64,000 nucleotides of DNA from Lachnospiraceae bacterium (GCA_024403455.1 JAKSRR010000005.1:48290-112289), one strand, 5' to 3'. Shown: positions 9,963-18,270, numbered from the stretch's first letter. Notes: generated from the letters alone by a model not told the origin. Translations and numbers: made by a program.

Positions 9963-10883
9963 ATGGCAATGATTTTTGATTATCCATTAAAACATGGAAG
10001 TTTGTCTTATAAAAAACAAGAAGACGGTACCATCCTAATTGATAGTTATCGCGGCAAAGATACAGAGATTCAGGTTCCGGATAGTATTGCAGGGATGCCA
10101 GTCACCATCATTGGGAAGAAGGCGTTCTTAGGAGCCGCTGAATTAGTGACATTAACGTTGCCTTCCGATGTAAAAGTCTTAGAAGACTATGCCTTTGCCG
10201 GATGTGAAAGGTTAAAAGCAGTGTATCTTCCCTATGGCCGGGTTTCTTTGGGAAGAGGTGTTTTTCAAAACTGCGATCATTTAGAAGCCATCCATAACTG
10301 CGTGGAGACAGAGAAAAGAGGAAAGAAAGAAGAGGACCTCGCCTATCTTCTGGTTGCGACGACGGGTATTCTAGAGGCGCCTTACTTATTTGACTTATCG
10401 TCCTCCTTTGATGACGACTGGTGGGAACTATGGGACAGACGCATGGAGAGCAAAATCCAGATGGATGACGCAGAGGGGTTTCAGAATATGCTGCTTTGTG
10501 GAGAAGAAGACTACGGCAGTAAAGAAACAGACTTTGATTACTATAAACATTTAAAGCGTCTTGCCAAGGTAAAGATTCTGATACTTCGTCTGATGCATGA
10601 TTATGCACTGGCAGAGGAAAAGAGAGATATGGCAAGAACGTATTTGTTGGCGCACTGCAAAGGCTGCCCCAGTGAGGAAACCTGGGATGTGATTTTACAA
10701 GAGCATAGCGACGATAAAAGATATTTTGATTTTCTGTTTTCCCTAGGTGGTGTCACAAAGGAAAATTATGAAGGTATGCTGCTTGACCTGGGAGACAGAC
10801 ATACAGAGATGAAGGCACACCTGATGAAGTATTATGAGCGTACCTTTGGCGCGGAGGATGCATTCTCTGTGTTTGCACTGTAA
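9963..10883 (+). CDS. Leucine-rich-repeat (LRR_5/BspA-type) cytoplasmic protein
   Basis: 306 residues, no signal peptide. Residues about 15-100 fit the BspA/LRR_5 pattern: IPDSIAG-like lead, then ITIIGKKAFLG and VLEDYAFAGC turns, and LGRGVFQNC. The remainder (about 110-306) is helical, acidic and unrecognised, with WWELWD and YYKHLKRL patches that could form a repeat solenoid. It begins two bases after the MoxR stop, so it is the third member of that operon and may be its client adaptor; that role is inference. Most bacterial LRR_5 proteins are secreted, so the absence of export signals is notable. Confidence 0.8.
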   Translation: MAMIFDYPLKHGSLSYKKQEDGTILIDSYRGKDTEIQVPDSIAGMPVTIIGKKAFLGAAELVTLTLPSDVKVLEDYAFAGCERLKAVYLPYGRVSLGRGVFQNCDHLEAIHNCVETEKRGKKEEDLAYLLVATTGILEAPYLFDLSSSFDDDWWELWDRRMESKIQMDDAEGFQNMLLCGEEDYGSKETDFDYYKHLKRLAKVKILILRLMHDYALAEEKRDMARTYLLAHCKGCPSEETWDVILQEHSDDKRYFDFLFSLGGVTKENYEGMLLDLGDRHTEMKAHLMKYYERTFGAEDAFSVFAL

Positions 10884-11045
10884 TAATATGATACAAGGGT
10901 CAAAAGCCTTGAAGACTCGATGAGCTTGCTCATAAGAGTCTGAAAATGGCTTTATGACCCGCAAAAACATGAGAAATTTCGAGCGTGCGAAGCACAAAGA
11001 AATTTCTTGTATCTATCTTTTGCCCCTAGCATCATAATATCATGG
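10884..11045. repeat. Structured inverted-repeat intergenic element
   Basis: Nearly the whole gap between the LRR gene and the convergent zinc-ribbon/TPR gene can fold. TGACCC at 10955-10960 pairs with GGGTCA at 10897-10902, enclosing a second stem (AGACTC 10913-10918 with GAGTCT 10936-10941) and an ATGAG/CTCAT hairpin. A second domain pairs AGAAATTTC at 10972-10980 with GAAATTTCT at 10999-11007. Alternative long-range pairing joins GATACAAG (10890-10897) to CTTGTATC (11006-11013) and CAAAAG to CTTTTG. No T-tract follows, so it is not a classical terminator. Its ends resemble a stretch at 60209-60240, suggesting a dispersed repeat family. Confidence 0.7.
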
Positions 11046-11058
11046 TTAACAGGTGAAA

Positions 11059-12294
11059 TTAGTTACTAATGGATGCGCCTGTAATACGAAGGTTGTTAAA
11101 TTCACTTTTTTCATCGTAAGTGATGGTGAAAGTAATCGTGCCGTCAAAGGAGGGTTCATATTCCAGTTCAGAAGCATAGGCAGCAGCCATGCGTGTAGCA
11201 TGGGCTTCGTATGTTACCAGGCAGGTCGTTTCATCAAGGATTGTGATGGCAGGGTTAGAGAGGATGGTATTACCGCCAACCCATCCGACACCACCCCAAA
11301 CGACGATATAGGTTTCGCCATGAATCGTTTTTGTTGAGTATTCACCTGTGGGTACGGGAAGGGTCTCTCTGGTGTATTCATAGCCGGAGACAAAATAGAT
11401 CCAGTCAATCATACGATCTACACTGAGATAGCCCATATAATACTCATCCCAGTATTGCCATGCAGAGGGCGTGTAGGGAAGTAATGAGCCTGGAGACTGG
11501 TATTCCCAAAATCCTTCCTCACCACTTAATTTATATCCCTGTATATCATTAAACCAGGCAACGGTTTCTGCGGGTTCTTCTGCAATATTGAAGGCATTTC
11601 GAATATATTCTCCCAAATCGCCCTCTAAAGCATAGGATACCTTACTTAGAAATGCTGCCTCGGCCTGCTCCTTTTGCATCTGCTTAGCTTCCATTTCTTC
11701 CTGCTTTTCTTCGAAGGCATCCTTCGTCTTAGGTAAAATATCTTCCCCCATTTTTTCAAAGATGGAATCCATATAAGTAAGACCATCTTCATAATTTTCT
11801 GATTGTTCATATGCATTCATTTGCAGAAGAACCAGGCTTTCCACCTGTGCAGAAATGGTAGCATCTCCTGTCATTTGATAACCTGTAATTAAAATGGAAA
11901 GAGATTCTTCATCCTTTCCTTGTTTTGCTAAACAATCTGCCATTCCAAGGTATCCCTCTGGATTTTTAGGATCAATGGAAATAGCAAGCTCATAGGAAGC
12001 GTAGGCCCTTTCATAATCCATTTCGTCTAGATAAGCTGCAGCCATTTTTAACTGTTTTCTTGCTTTTGCCGCAGGCGTATTGAGTAGGGCGATAAGAACT
12101 GCACCGGCAATACACAAAACAACAACAGGAATAATGATAAAAAACTTCTTTTGAGAATGGTTTTTCTTTGGCTGTGTAGCGGATGGTGTATTTTGCGTGG
12201 AATCAGAGGTTGTTAGTGGCGTACTTACGCCTCCACAAAAGGCACAGAACTTTGAATCGTTATCAATTTGTTTTCCACAGTGTTCGCAATACAT
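11059..12294 (-). CDS. Zinc-ribbon, membrane-anchored TPR protein
   Basis: 411 residues; AAGGA lies eight bases before the ATG. The N-terminus is a zinc ribbon (CEHC ... CAFC, residues 3-20), followed by a Ser/Thr/Gln linker, one membrane helix (about 50-70) after basic KKNHSQKK, and tetratricopeptide-like helices (about 75-160; RAYASYELAISIDP is a typical TPR). A helical Glu/Gln-rich segment follows, and the last 180 residues form an unrecognised Trp/Tyr/Gly-rich domain with beta character. Zinc-ribbon plus single-helix plus extracellular domain is a common Clostridia architecture. Function unknown. Confidence 0.8.
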   Translation of the reverse strand: MYCEHCGKQIDNDSKFCAFCGGVSTPLTTSDSTQNTPSATQPKKNHSQKKFFIIIPVVVLCIAGAVLIALLNTPAAKARKQLKMAAAYLDEMDYERAYASYELAISIDPKNPEGYLGMADCLAKQGKDEESLSILITGYQMTGDATISAQVESLVLLQMNAYEQSENYEDGLTYMDSIFEKMGEDILPKTKDAFEEKQEEMEAKQMQKEQAEAAFLSKVSYALEGDLGEYIRNAFNIAEEPAETVAWFNDIQGYKLSGEEGFWEYQSPGSLLPYTPSAWQYWDEYYMGYLSVDRMIDWIYFVSGYEYTRETLPVPTGEYSTKTIHGETYIVVWGGVGWVGGNTILSNPAITILDETTCLVTYEAHATRMAAAYASELEYEPSFDGTITFTITYDEKSEFNNLRITGASISN

Positions 12295-12348
12295 TTTTTA
12301 TTTCCTTCTTGTGTTTTAAAATTTCAAAAATATCTGCTTTTATGTTTG

Positions 12349-12798
12349 TTAATGTTTCTTTATTGTTCTAATAATAAAGAGAATAAGTTCTCCAAGAAGA
12401 GCAATCGCTAGTGTAAGTGCAATATCAAAGAACCAGAGAATAATATATTCAATACCATTTAAATCAAAAAAGATGGAGTGTGAATTCTGTGGGATAATCC
12501 AGGTGTTGTTAGCAGCCAGGATACCGATGGGAATGCCGAAGACACTACAAAACAGAGCCCATAAGCCTAGGAGAGCAAAGAAGCTTTTGACAGGATGAGA
12601 AGTGAACTGCAGTAACTTTTTTCTGTTTCGAAAATAAAGAAAACCATAAATGGCAGGGATGATGAGCCAAAGAAAAGAAGTATAGTCATCACTAGGACCA
12701 ATCTCATAGGGAAGATCGATGAGACTAAAAACAACCCAGCCGGCAATGATAGAAATAATCATATGCATTATGGTGCGAAAATTTTCATTTCCCTTCAT
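12349..12798 (-). CDS. Small polytopic membrane protein, unknown function
   Basis: 149 residues with about four hydrophobic helices (roughly 10-30, 42-55, 72-92 and 112-145) and a basic C-terminus RTIKKH. The start is supported by AAAGGAG at good spacing. No family recognised. It lies 54 bases upstream of the zinc-ribbon/TPR gene on the same strand, so the two may be co-transcribed. Confidence 0.65.
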   Translation of the reverse strand: MKGNENFRTIMHMIISIIAGWVVFSLIDLPYEIGPSDDYTSFLWLIIPAIYGFLYFRNRKKLLQFTSHPVKSFFALLGLWALFCSVFGIPIGILAANNTWIIPQNSHSIFFDLNGIEYIILWFFDIALTLAIALLGELILFIIRTIKKH

Positions 12799-12826
12799 GC
12801 AGAACTCCTTTAGGTATAGATGATGA

Positions 12827-12846
12827 AGTCGAAAGGTATTTCGACT
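12827..12846 (-). other. 8-bp hairpin between two leftward genes
   Basis: AGTCGAAA at 12827-12834 and TTTCGACT at 12839-12846 pair perfectly around a four-base loop. On the minus strand it lies downstream of the 12875-13582 gene and just upstream of the ribosome site of the 12349-12798 gene. No T-tract follows, so it is better read as an mRNA processing or leader hairpin than as a terminator. Confidence 0.5.
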
Positions 12847-12874
12847 CTTGTGTTGTTATTATATCGAAAATAAA

Positions 12875-13582
12875 CTACCGCTTATATAGGGTGATACCGG
12901 CAATAGGACCAATGGTGTCTATTGAAAGGGCTTTCAGAAGCTCTTTTTTTGTTTGGAAAGGTCCGCAGGGTGAACCATTTAGTTCCACATTGCAGGCCTC
13001 GTAGGTCTTTATAGTTTCCTTCTTTTGTACGTGAATATAGATGGTGTGAATCATTTCTGATAAATCAGATTGGTTGTTATAAAACATAAAGATCATACCA
13101 TCGCAGGAATCCAGTGCTTTTAGGATAGCGCCCTGCTTTGTTAATAGTCGTACATTTGCAGAGAGGCTTTCCTCACGTCTTTTCAGGTAGCGATAAACAG
13201 ACAGAAGACTGGTTCCAAAGCTGCCCTGTAGAAGCAGACCTTTTTTCTCAAAGTAATAGATTAATTCATGTAGTGGACGGGGATGCCCAAGCCCAAGAAG
13301 AGCATTGTAGAGGGCAATTACTTCGCAGCCACTGTAAGAAAATCTTTCTTTTCCGTAAAAGATTTTTCTGTAGCTTTTCTGGTTATTTAGAAATCCCTGT
13401 TCTTTTCGTAGGTTACTTTTATTATCTGCCAAATGGCGATTCCGCAGTTTCTTTCGGCTGGGAAGTCGCAGGCATTCCATGGCATACAAAAGGAAACGAT
13501 TATTTACATGCCGGGGGATGAAGTGGCAGAGCCCTTGCAAAACCTTATGCTCTTGTACCGTTTGTGGTGTGATGGATTTCAT
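12875..13582 (-). CDS. Hypothetical protein with possible C39-like cysteine-peptidase fold
   Basis: 235 residues, basic, no signal peptide. From about residue 80 the pattern GCEVIALYNALLGLG resembles the active-site helix of C39/BtrH-type papain-like proteins, and HTIYIH near residue 185 could supply the histidine; both matches are weak and the usual DPxxG strand is not evident. The ATG lacks a good ribosome site and the true start may be further downstream. It is divergent from the padR operon, with a 140-base shared region. Function not assigned. Confidence 0.55.
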   Translation of the reverse strand: MKSITPQTVQEHKVLQGLCHFIPRHVNNRFLLYAMECLRLPSRKKLRNRHLADNKSNLRKEQGFLNNQKSYRKIFYGKERFSYSGCEVIALYNALLGLGHPRPLHELIYYFEKKGLLLQGSFGTSLLSVYRYLKRREESLSANVRLLTKQGAILKALDSCDGMIFMFYNNQSDLSEMIHTIYIHVQKKETIKTYEACNVELNGSPCGPFQTKKELLKALSIDTIGPIAGITLYKR

Positions 13583-13614
13583 AAATATATTTTACAGGAT
13601 TTCAAAAAAATGTG

Positions 13615-13643
13615 TTGACAAAGATAAGCCATCATAATACACT
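13615..13643 (+). promoter_or_regulatory. Sigma-A promoter of the padR operon
   Basis: Perfect TTGACA at 13615-13620, a 17-base spacer and TACACT at 13638-13643. The predicted start of transcription falls inside the adjacent tandem repeats. Confidence 0.7.
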
Positions 13644-13644
13644 T

Positions 13645-13700
13645 ACTATGTCAGACATACTACGACAGATAGAGTACGACAGACAAAGTATGATAGACGT
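13645..13700 (+). repeat. Four 14-nt tandem repeats downstream of the padR promoter (putative operator)
   Basis: Four consecutive 14-base units begin at 13645, 13659, 13673 and 13687 and share the pattern A-G/C-T-A-Y-G-N-C/T-A-G-A, for example ACTACGACAGATAG and AGTACGACAGACAA. A truncated fifth AGTA follows at 13701. They lie between the promoter and the ribosome site, the usual place for an autoregulator's operator. Operator function is inference. Confidence 0.65.
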
Positions 13701-13722
13701 AGTAAATGGAAAGGAGAATGCT

Positions 13723-14055
13723 ATGGCAGAGATCAGCAGTGATGTTATTAGAGGATATAACGATACCATCATCCTCTACCTGCTTAAAGATGCACCTTCT
13801 TACGGATATGAGATTCAGAAACAGATTCGTGAGATTTCGGAAGAGAAATATATTATTAAAGAAACAACATTATACTCTGCATTTACCAGATTGGAAAAAG
13901 CGGGATTTGTGCAAAGCTTTATTGACGATAGTAGCGGTAAGAAAAGAACCTATTACCAGATTACAGAAAGTGGAGCGATGCATTATAAAGCAAAGTGTGA
14001 AGAGTGGGATTTAACCAAGGATGTTATAGAACATTTTATTGAAAGAGAGGAATAA
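13723..14055 (+). CDS. PadR-family transcriptional regulator
   Basis: 110 residues from the ATG at 13723, chosen because AAAGGAG stands directly upstream and the protein then begins at the normal PadR N-terminus; an in-frame extension to 13612 would read through the promoter repeats. Winged-helix pattern: YLLKDAPSYGYEI (helix 1-2), ETTLYSAFTRLEKAGFV (recognition helix), and a wing with GKKRTYYQIT. The short size fits the subgroup that controls HAAS-domain membrane genes. The HAAS gene follows with two bases between. Probably a repressor released by envelope or drug stress; the signal is unknown. Confidence 0.92.
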   Translation: MAEISSDVIRGYNDTIILYLLKDAPSYGYEIQKQIREISEEKYIIKETTLYSAFTRLEKAGFVQSFIDDSSGKKRTYYQITESGAMHYKAKCEEWDLTKDVIEHFIEREE

Positions 14056-14057
14056 CT

Positions 14058-15005
14058 ATGGAAACCATAAAACAGTACTTAGAAAGTTTATTTATACAGT
14101 TTCCCAATTCTGCTGAAGTTATGAAGGCAAAAGCACATTTATTGGAGATGGCAGAGGATAAGTACACCAATCTGAAAAAAGAGGGTGTCAGTGATAATGA
14201 GGCGGTTGCAAAGGTTATTACGGAGTTTGGTAATCTGGATGAGCTAAAGGACATCATAGGATTACCAGAGGAAGTTATCCATGACGGAGCTTATCGCGTG
14301 GAAGCAGGAGAGATGACCCTAGAAGAGGTTAGAACGATTGAGAAGGATTACAAGAAGGCAGGTCTTCTTTGTGGAATTGGTGTTTGCTTCTTTATCTGCT
14401 GTGTTGTACCTGCGATTATTTCTGATCATACCAGAATGGAAGATTTATTTGGTGCGGCAGGATTATTTGTTTTTATCGCTATCGGTGTAGTATTTATGAT
14501 AGTCCAGGGAAGCATTTTGAAGGAGTGGAAAGAAAGATTGCAGAGTCCTTATTTCCTAGAACTTGGAACAGTAGAGTACGTGAAGCAACAGAAAAAGTCC
14601 TCTTCCGCTTTGTGGATTAGAGCTATTGCTGTTTTTCTATACTGTACCTGCTTTGTTCCTTGTATCATTAGTACCCACAAGATAATGCCAGCTTTTATGT
14701 TTGTAATGATTGGTGTGGCAACCATGCTAATGATTAGTGTGAATGTACCAGAAAGCTTATATAAAAGACTACTTTCTGCAAATCCGGCTGGTACAGTAGG
14801 AAGCACTTACAGCAAGGACAGCGGGCGAATCGTTTATCACTCCACAGGAATGGAAATCTTCATGGGCATTTATTGGGGGATTATGACCTGCTTATATATC
14901 AGCATTAGCTTTATAACCTTTGCATGGAATATCACCTGGGTGGTATGGCCTGTGGCAGCAGTAGTGCACAAGATTTTAGAAACCACATGTGGGGAGGAAG
15001 AATAA
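14058..15005 (+). CDS. HAAS-domain (DUF1700-like) membrane protein
   Basis: 315 residues. The first 75 form the helical HAAS domain (LEMAEDKYTNLKKEG, then VITEFGNLDEL), which is known to accompany PadR regulators. Six hydrophobic helices follow (about 108-130, 137-157, 190-208, 213-232, 272-300), with a soluble loop after the second pair. Start two bases after padR. Likely acts with PadR and the downstream DUF4097 protein as a membrane sensor or regulatory unit; this is by analogy with similar operons. Confidence 0.85.
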   Translation: METIKQYLESLFIQFPNSAEVMKAKAHLLEMAEDKYTNLKKEGVSDNEAVAKVITEFGNLDELKDIIGLPEEVIHDGAYRVEAGEMTLEEVRTIEKDYKKAGLLCGIGVCFFICCVVPAIISDHTRMEDLFGAAGLFVFIAIGVVFMIVQGSILKEWKERLQSPYFLELGTVEYVKQQKKSSSALWIRAIAVFLYCTCFVPCIISTHKIMPAFMFVMIGVATMLMISVNVPESLYKRLLSANPAGTVGSTYSKDSGRIVYHSTGMEIFMGIYWGIMTCLYISISFITFAWNITWVVWPVAAVVHKILETTCGEEE

Positions 15006-15006
15006 A

Positions 15007-15759
15007 ATGGACGAGCAGAGAAAGATTAGAAGAACAAAAGCAACCATAATGATTATTGTGGGGGTTATTACACTAGGCTGTATAGCATTTGGCGTTTTTC
15101 GTCATTTCACAACTTTCTTTCAAGGAGAAGGTGTGGCTATCCGAAAGGATGAACCTTTAGGGCAGGTAAAATATGTTGATGTTGCTATGGGTATGGGAGA
15201 TCTCGAGATAAAGAAGGGAACGGAATCATCCATTTCTATTTCCTGCTCAGATGACAGATACCAGCCGACCTACACATTATCGTCTGATGGTTCCTTACAT
15301 GTCGTGCAGAATGGAGCGAGAGGCGTATCCTTGTTTGGAGCCCCTTCCTTAAATATTAAGGTTGTCATTACCCTTGCAGACGATTTGGAAGATTTGTCTG
15401 TAGAACTGGATATGGGAAAGGCAAACATTGAAGGAATCACCGCAAAGGACGTGGATATTGATTTAGATATGGGTGACTTAGAGGTGAATGACGTAACCTT
15501 TACGCATGCATCCTGTGACTTAGATATGGGTAAAGCAGAGCTTGATAATATCGCTTTTGAAGATATGTCCGTATCCTGTGATATGGGTGCAGCAAATATA
15601 ACCGTTGCAGGATATTTGGAGGACTACTCCATTACGGCCGAGGCTGATATGGGCAGTGTTTCCATAGATGGACAGAGAAGTGGAAATAGTTATAAGACAA
15701 CGGGTGGTAAGTATGTATTAGAAGTGGACTGCAATATGGGATCGGTTAAGATTGATTAG
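15007..15759 (+). CDS. Membrane-anchored DUF4097-type beta-helix protein
   Basis: 250 residues from ATG 15007, with GGAGGAAG just upstream; an earlier in-frame GTG at 14989 is less likely. One membrane helix (about 14-32) precedes an exported domain. This shows regular rungs each opening with DMG: three consecutive 19-residue repeats (DMGKANIEG, DMGDLEVND, DMGKAELDN), then DMGAANITV, DMGSVSIDG and a final NMGSVKID at the C-terminus. The pattern fits a parallel beta-helix, as in DUF4097/adhesin-like proteins. It completes the padR-HAAS operon. Its last 14 bases overlap the end of the convergent oxidoreductase gene. Confidence 0.85.
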   Translation: MDEQRKIRRTKATIMIIVGVITLGCIAFGVFRHFTTFFQGEGVAIRKDEPLGQVKYVDVAMGMGDLEIKKGTESSISISCSDDRYQPTYTLSSDGSLHVVQNGARGVSLFGAPSLNIKVVITLADDLEDLSVELDMGKANIEGITAKDVDIDLDMGDLEVNDVTFTHASCDLDMGKAELDNIAFEDMSVSCDMGAANITVAGYLEDYSITAEADMGSVSIDGQRSGNSYKTTGGKYVLEVDCNMGSVKID

Positions 15760-17296
15760 CCTTTATCTTTTCGATAACCAGTTTTCCTAAGGAGGCAGCT
15801 GTAGGCATGCCACCGGGATAACGCAGCCAATGATTTGCCAAATAAACATTGGGCAGATGTTTGATCTCCGTAGATAGAAAAGCAGAAGTGCTGGCAGCTG
15901 TAGTAATACAGCGCATATAGGCACCATGGTAGCAGTTAAGTCGTTTGATATAGGAGTAAGGGGTCCAAGTATCCAAAACTTTTATTTTTCCGGTATAAGA
16001 AGGAAAACGTTCTTCGATACGATACAAAATAGCATCAGCAATATTTTTCTTATGTTGCCGATAGGCCTCTGGTGTTTTTGCTAACTTTTTCCAGAAAGAA
16101 ACATCCTTTGTATATTGGACAATGCTGCACTGCAGAACCGTCTCTCCCTCCGGTGCTATAAAGTCGCCATAGAGTCTGTAATTCTTTAGGCAGAGGCGGT
16201 CGATGCTTTCCATTCCTACGTCAATCGGTGTGCAGTCAAAGGTCAGTGTATCGGGAACTTCTTCAAAAATACCCTGCACAGAAAATGCCACATGAAAACT
16301 ACTGTAAATGGTGTATTTCTTTTTGGTGAAAGTACTCTTTAGGAAATGGGAGGCATACTTTTTATCCAGAAGATGTTTAAACGTATGGTGAACATCACAG
16401 GCACAGATAACGTAATCACCCTTCACCGTTTTTCCGTCAGAAAGCACAATCCCCTCTGCATACTGGGCCCAGATTTTTTTAATCTTTTTTAAAGATAAAT
16501 CTTTGGGAGAAGGAAGCCACCGCAGAATGTTTTCTTTTTTAGGATTAACGATGATAGAGGATACCGGTGTATGAAGGTGGATTTTACCCCCTAGGGACTG
16601 GTAGGTCTCTAAAAGACGATCCACAATGGCTTTGGAACCGCCTTCCAAAAGATCTGCATTCCCTGCAATGAAAAAGGAATAGGACAAAACGCACCAATAG
16701 GCTTCATAGTCTTTGGCCATAAAATCGGTAAAGACTTTTTGTAGTAATGGGTGTTTAAAATGCTTGATGATAGACTCTAGATTAGGTCTCAAAAACCTAA
16801 AAATAGATAGAATGGTGTCTAAGGTAGAATTGCTCCCATGAAATTCTTCCTGAGAATCTTTACGATGAAGAACACCTTCTCCAGGAAGAGAAAGTCCGGC
16901 AGCAATTTTAGTGCATTCAATAAATTTATGGATTTCTTTTTTGTCTTCCGGAGAAATGGCTAACATCTCCCGTTCTGTCCGGTCAATGTCTCGCCACAAC
17001 GTAATGGTTTCGCCATTTAGTTCCGAGCTGTAGAAGGCATCTCGTTTAATAAAGACATCATCTTTACGAATCACACCAAGCTCTTCCCATTCTTTGTAGG
17101 AACCGGTATCTGGGCGAGTGCCTGTCAACCAATGCATACAGTTATCAATGGTATAGGATCCTCTTCGCCAAGCTTGGCAACAGCCACCAGGGATAGATTC
17201 TTTTTCATAGATGACGGGTTGAAATCCAGCTTTTGCAGCATAGATACCTGCGCTTAGTCCGGCAATTCCTCCGCCAATAATCAGTATTTTCTTCAT
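15746..17296 (-). CDS. CrtI-like FAD-dependent oxidoreductase (phytoene desaturase/retinol saturase family)
   Basis: 516 residues. N-terminal Rossmann motif IIGGGIAGLSAG followed by YEKE and the GGCCQAWRRG stretch; C-terminal FAD-contact region around NVYLANHWLRYPGG with GKLV helix. Family members desaturate, saturate or isomerise isoprenoid and lipid chains; no carotenoid synthesis genes are nearby, so the substrate is unknown and a lipid or quinone role is equally possible. It starts 31 bases after rsmA on the same strand, so it may be read from that transcript, although its ribosome site is weak. Confidence 0.85.
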   Translation of the reverse strand: MKKILIIGGGIAGLSAGIYAAKAGFQPVIYEKESIPGGCCQAWRRGSYTIDNCMHWLTGTRPDTGSYKEWEELGVIRKDDVFIKRDAFYSSELNGETITLWRDIDRTEREMLAISPEDKKEIHKFIECTKIAAGLSLPGEGVLHRKDSQEEFHGSNSTLDTILSIFRFLRPNLESIIKHFKHPLLQKVFTDFMAKDYEAYWCVLSYSFFIAGNADLLEGGSKAIVDRLLETYQSLGGKIHLHTPVSSIIVNPKKENILRWLPSPKDLSLKKIKKIWAQYAEGIVLSDGKTVKGDYVICACDVHHTFKHLLDKKYASHFLKSTFTKKKYTIYSSFHVAFSVQGIFEEVPDTLTFDCTPIDVGMESIDRLCLKNYRLYGDFIAPEGETVLQCSIVQYTKDVSFWKKLAKTPEAYRQHKKNIADAILYRIEERFPSYTGKIKVLDTWTPYSYIKRLNCYHGAYMRCITTAASTSAFLSTEIKHLPNVYLANHWLRYPGGMPTAASLGKLVIEKIKANQS

Positions 17297-17327
17297 GGGT
17301 TTAAGAAGGATGGAAATCCTAATAAAT

Positions 17328-18188
17328 CTAGTGTTCTTTTAATGCATCAGCTATTTTGGCAAACTCAGTAAGACCTAATGTTTCGCCACGAACGGTTTTT
17401 GGCATGCCAAGGGATTCCAAAACTTCCTCTACAGTCAGACGATCAATCCCGAGACCGCCACCAGCAATACCATTGGCCAGCGTTTTTCGTCTCTGGTTAA
17501 AGGAAGCACGAATGATTTGGAACATGAATTTAGGATTCTTTACAGAAACAGGAGCTGTCTCATAGGGATCCAAATTTAATACGGCACTGTCGACATTGGG
17601 TCTAGGCATGAAACAGTTAGGCGGTACAATGCAGGCAATTTCCGGTTTTGCATAATACTGTACGGATAAAGAAATAGCACCATACTCTTTGCTTCCGGGT
17701 TTTTCCTTAATGCGCTCTGCCACTTCCTTCTGTACCATGACGGTGATGCGTTTTGTGGGAACATCATCTTCTAGAAGCCGCATAATAATGGGAGTCGTAA
17801 TATAGTAAGGTAAGTTAGCCACTACCTTAAAAGGCTTACCATCCCCATACTCCTCAGAGAGTTTTTTGAGATCCGTCTTCATGACATCTCCATGGATGAC
17901 GGTGACATTGTCATAAGGGCTTAAGGTTTCCTTTAAAATAGGAATGAGCTGATCATCTATTTCCACAGCAATCACCTTGCCGGCTGCCTCTGCCAAGTAC
18001 TGGGTCATGGAACCAATACCAGGTCCAATTTCTAAAACAACATCATCCTTTGTTACTTCTGCAGCTGAAACTATCTTTTCCAAGATTCCTTCATCAATCA
18101 GGAAATTCTGTCCAAATTTTTTGCGGAAGTTAAAATTATACTTCTGAATAATTTCTACGGTTTTTGTAGGTCTTCCAAGATCAGCCAT
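17328..18188 (-). CDS. rsmA: 16S rRNA dimethyladenosine transferase
   Basis: 286 residues, the usual length for RsmA/KsgA, which dimethylates A1518 and A1519 in the 16S rRNA 3' end helix. SAM-binding motif EIGPGIGSMTQ, acidic VIAVEID, and catalytic NLPYYITTPI (N-L-P-Y) are intact; the RNA-contact segment NFRKKFGQNFL is at the N-terminus. AAGGAG precedes the ATG. tatD lies upstream on the same strand, a common pairing in Firmicutes, but here the two are separated by 272 bases of repeats. Confidence 0.97.
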   Translation of the reverse strand: MADLGRPTKTVEIIQKYNFNFRKKFGQNFLIDEGILEKIVSAAEVTKDDVVLEIGPGIGSMTQYLAEAAGKVIAVEIDDQLIPILKETLSPYDNVTVIHGDVMKTDLKKLSEEYGDGKPFKVVANLPYYITTPIIMRLLEDDVPTKRITVMVQKEVAERIKEKPGSKEYGAISLSVQYYAKPEIACIVPPNCFMPRPNVDSAVLNLDPYETAPVSVKNPKFMFQIIRASFNQRRKTLANGIAGGGLGIDRLTVEEVLESLGMPKTVRGETLGLTEFAKIADALKEH

Positions 18189-18270
18189 GGTAAGCTCCTT
18201 ATCTTATACGTTCGTCAATTACATCTATCCGGTCTATAGTGAATATCTGGCTTGCCCTCTTTCATAGCCA

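Noticed and set aside
13612-13722. N-terminal extension of PadR
   Set aside because: It would translate the promoter and the tandem repeats; the ATG at 13723 has a strong ribosome site and the normal PadR N-terminus.
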